NCBI GenBank assembly: GCA_031261145.1
Contig: JAISJX010000029.1
Span: 1-7,725, forward strand
Direction: 5' to 3'
DNA: 7,725 bases
Origin: Tannerella sp.
GTDB lineage: Bacteria; Bacteroidota; Bacteroidia; Bacteroidales; Tannerellaceae
Part shown: positions 7,062 to 7,725 of the stretch, one piece after another
How the letters are laid out: each line of letters begins with the position of its first letter
How positions within the stretch are numbered: the first letter of the stretch is position 1
The notes under the pieces: generated by a model
Database searches by the model: none
Seen by the model: the letters and a program-made list of their open reading frames with translations, nothing else
What the model was told of the DNA's origin: nothing
Translations under genes and position numbers: made by a program

Positions 7062-7076
7062 TGACTTAAAAAGTCA
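7062..7076 (+). terminator. Weak candidate terminator hairpin after the TPR gene
   Basis: TGACTT and AAGTCA form a perfect 6-bp stem around an AAA loop, followed by GATTTTC. The stem is AT-rich and the T-run is only four bases, so intrinsic termination would be weak. The GC-rich hairpins immediately downstream may contribute more. It lies 70 bases after the stop codon at 6991. Confidence 0.25.
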
Positions 7077-7077
7077 G

Positions 7078-7235
7078 ATTTTCATAACCGTATGTCAACC
7101 GAAGTGCGACATACGGCAGGAAAATGAGGTGATTACTGCCTGAAAGGCAGTATTTTATATTCACTCGTCCTGCCTTTCAGGCAGCATGAGTGTTTATTCC
7201 ACTGCCGCAGGTCGCCGACCTGCGGTTATGAAAAT
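7078..7235. repeat. 158-bp structured element: terminal inverted repeats enclosing four hairpins
   Basis: Perfect 13-base inverted repeats bound it: ATTTTCATAACCG at 7078-7090 and CGGTTATGAAAAT at 7223-7235. Inside are four hairpins: 7088-7096 with 7108-7116 (9 bp, CCGTATGTC); 7134-7140 with 7146-7152 (7 bp, TACTGCC, loop TGAAA); 7162-7192 (7 bp including one G-T, a C/C mismatch, then 5 bp, loop TTTCA); and 7205-7214 with 7216-7225 (10-base arms CCGCAGGTCG). If the outer stem uses only 7078-7087 and 7226-7235, the first and last hairpins stack directly on it, giving a cloverleaf-like junction. No coding frame is seen. It could be a REP-like or MITE-like mobile repeat, or a structured RNA. I see no flanking target-site duplication. 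Confidence 0.7.
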
Positions 7236-7378
7236 TATGGTTTTCAGCCATCCAAACAGCCGATGACTAATCATTTAGTAATTGCATAGTTAATAAAGCT
7301 ACATTGGATAAGACTCATATACCTGCAAATGTGAAAAAAATGTGTAAGAAAAAAGAGCGCATTTTTGAAATCTCTCTC

Positions 7379-7386
7379 TACTTTTG
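7379..7386 (+). promoter_or_regulatory. Bacteroidota -7 promoter element for the lipoprotein gene
   Basis: TACTTTTG followed by CCCCC matches TAnnTTTG exactly, 26 bases before the ATG at 7413. No clear -33 TTG lies about 20 bases upstream; the TTTTTG ending at 7367 is too close. The leader is almost purely A (around 7397-7407), typical of starts in this phylum that do not rely on Shine-Dalgarno pairing. Confidence 0.6.
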
Positions 7387-7412
7387 CCCCCATAAATAAA
7401 AAAAAAACGAAT

Positions 7413-7725
7413 ATGAGAAAAATTGGATTAGGTATTATTACCTTTAATATGTTATTTTTTAATGCGTTACTTTTCTTATTGTTTGGATGTAACGATAATG
7501 GAACTGTTGATGTTCCTGGTTCTATTATTCCGCAGGTTAGCCTCGAATATGTTGATAAAGAAGGAAATCCTGTAATGCAAGAATCTGACTTAAAGCAACT
7601 GTATGAAAAGGGAGAGCGCTTAGAAGTTCTTTCTATTGCTGATGATAAGGGTATTTCTATTGGGTATGCATTTGACTTTAATTCGACATTACATACAAAA
7701 ATTTTAGAACAGTTTCCTTTTGAGT
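7413..7725 (+). CDS. Unrecognised lipoprotein, N-terminal part (runs off right edge)
   Basis: The frame from the ATG at 7413 stays open to the window end, giving 104 complete codons. Residues 1-25 form a lipoprotein signal with basic MRK, a long hydrophobic core (NMLFFNALLFLLF) and a lipobox LFGC with Cys26. The residues after Cys are NDNGTVDVPGS; the Asp at +3 does not settle the sorting destination. The mature part (SIIPQVSLEYVDKEGNPVMQ, then a charged helix-like stretch ESDLKQLYEKGERLEVLSIA and a strand-like GISIGYAFDF) suggests a soluble surface or periplasmic domain. I do not recognise the family. The gene has its own promoter and is clearly more AT-rich than anything else in the window, which could reflect transfer or relaxed selection. 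Its position after a putative membrane-bound regulator hints at control by that protein, an inference only. Confidence 0.8.
   Translation, partial: MRKIGLGIITFNMLFFNALLFLLFGCNDNGTVDVPGSIIPQVSLEYVDKEGNPVMQESDLKQLYEKGERLEVLSIADDKGISIGYAFDFNSTLHTKILEQFPFE

Larger units (their letters stand above)
6992..7412. other. Gene-free region rich in repeats and hairpins
   Basis: No supportable reading frame is seen in these 421 bases. In order it holds: the heptamer array at 7010-7030; a small hairpin GCTAT-TT-ATAGC at 7033-7044; TGACTT-AAA-AAGTCA at 7062-7076; the 158-bp structured element at 7078-7235; an 8-base inverted match of ATGACTAA (7263-7270) to TTAGTCAT (7017-7024), placing the element between outer partial repeats; a hairpin ACTAA-TCAT-TTAGT at 7266-7279; an AT-rich stretch from 7281 in which I see nothing; and the promoter at 7379-7386. 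Confidence 0.7.

Noticed and set aside
7078..7235. CRISPR array
   Set aside because: The repeats here are inverted arms and hairpins of different sequence, not direct repeats separated by unique spacers, and no cas gene is seen.
7078..7235. tRNA-like cloverleaf
   Set aside because: The nested hairpins suggest a cloverleaf shape, but there is no T-loop sequence, anticodon arm of the right size or acceptor end, and the length is about twice that of a tRNA.

Overview
The window looks like chromosomal DNA of a member of the Bacteroidota, most likely order Bacteroidales. Supporting signs are -7 promoter elements of the TAnnTTTG type in front of four transcription units, start regions without a clear Shine-Dalgarno sequence, a SusC-era style of AT-rich leaders, a CoaX-type pantothenate kinase next to an outer-membrane barrel-like protein, and a TPR/membrane/helix-turn-helix protein of a kind common in that phylum. 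The genus cannot be read from the sequence.

Minus-strand block (1-5110). Five genes are read right to left. From a good promoter at 5103-5110 come a membrane-anchored SGNH/GDSL protein (3702-5084), a secreted SGNH/GDSL protein (2738-3709) and an MBOAT membrane O-acyltransferase (1231-2766). They overlap by 8 and 29 bases and are almost certainly one operon. Together they resemble a two-part cell-envelope acylation machine: the MBOAT would move an acyl group (acetyl is the usual one) across the inner membrane and the SGNH proteins would place it on, or remove it from, a periplasmic or surface glycan. The target is unknown. Then comes type III pantothenate kinase, coaX (375-1106, probable TTG start), with its own likely promoter, and overlapping it by 17 bases the first 130 codons of an outer-membrane barrel-like protein that runs off the left edge.

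Divergent control region (5085-5260). Two promoters face away from each other. Between them lies a four-unit heptanucleotide tandem repeat covering the place where the -33 element of the acylation operon should be.

Plus-strand block (5261-7725). A 576-residue protein has a lipoprotein-like signal, TPR repeats, one transmembrane segment, a coiled coil and a C-terminal helix-turn-helix-like region, suggesting a membrane-bound regulator. A 421-base gene-free stretch follows. It holds a short heptamer array and a 158-bp element (7078-7235) whose 13-base inverted terminal repeats enclose four hairpins, two of them with complementary loops. After a clear promoter at 7379-7386, an AT-rich gene for an unrecognised lipoprotein starts at 7413 and runs off the right edge. 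Base composition falls visibly from the SGNH genes (near 58% GC in a sampled line) to this last gene (near 25% in a sampled line).
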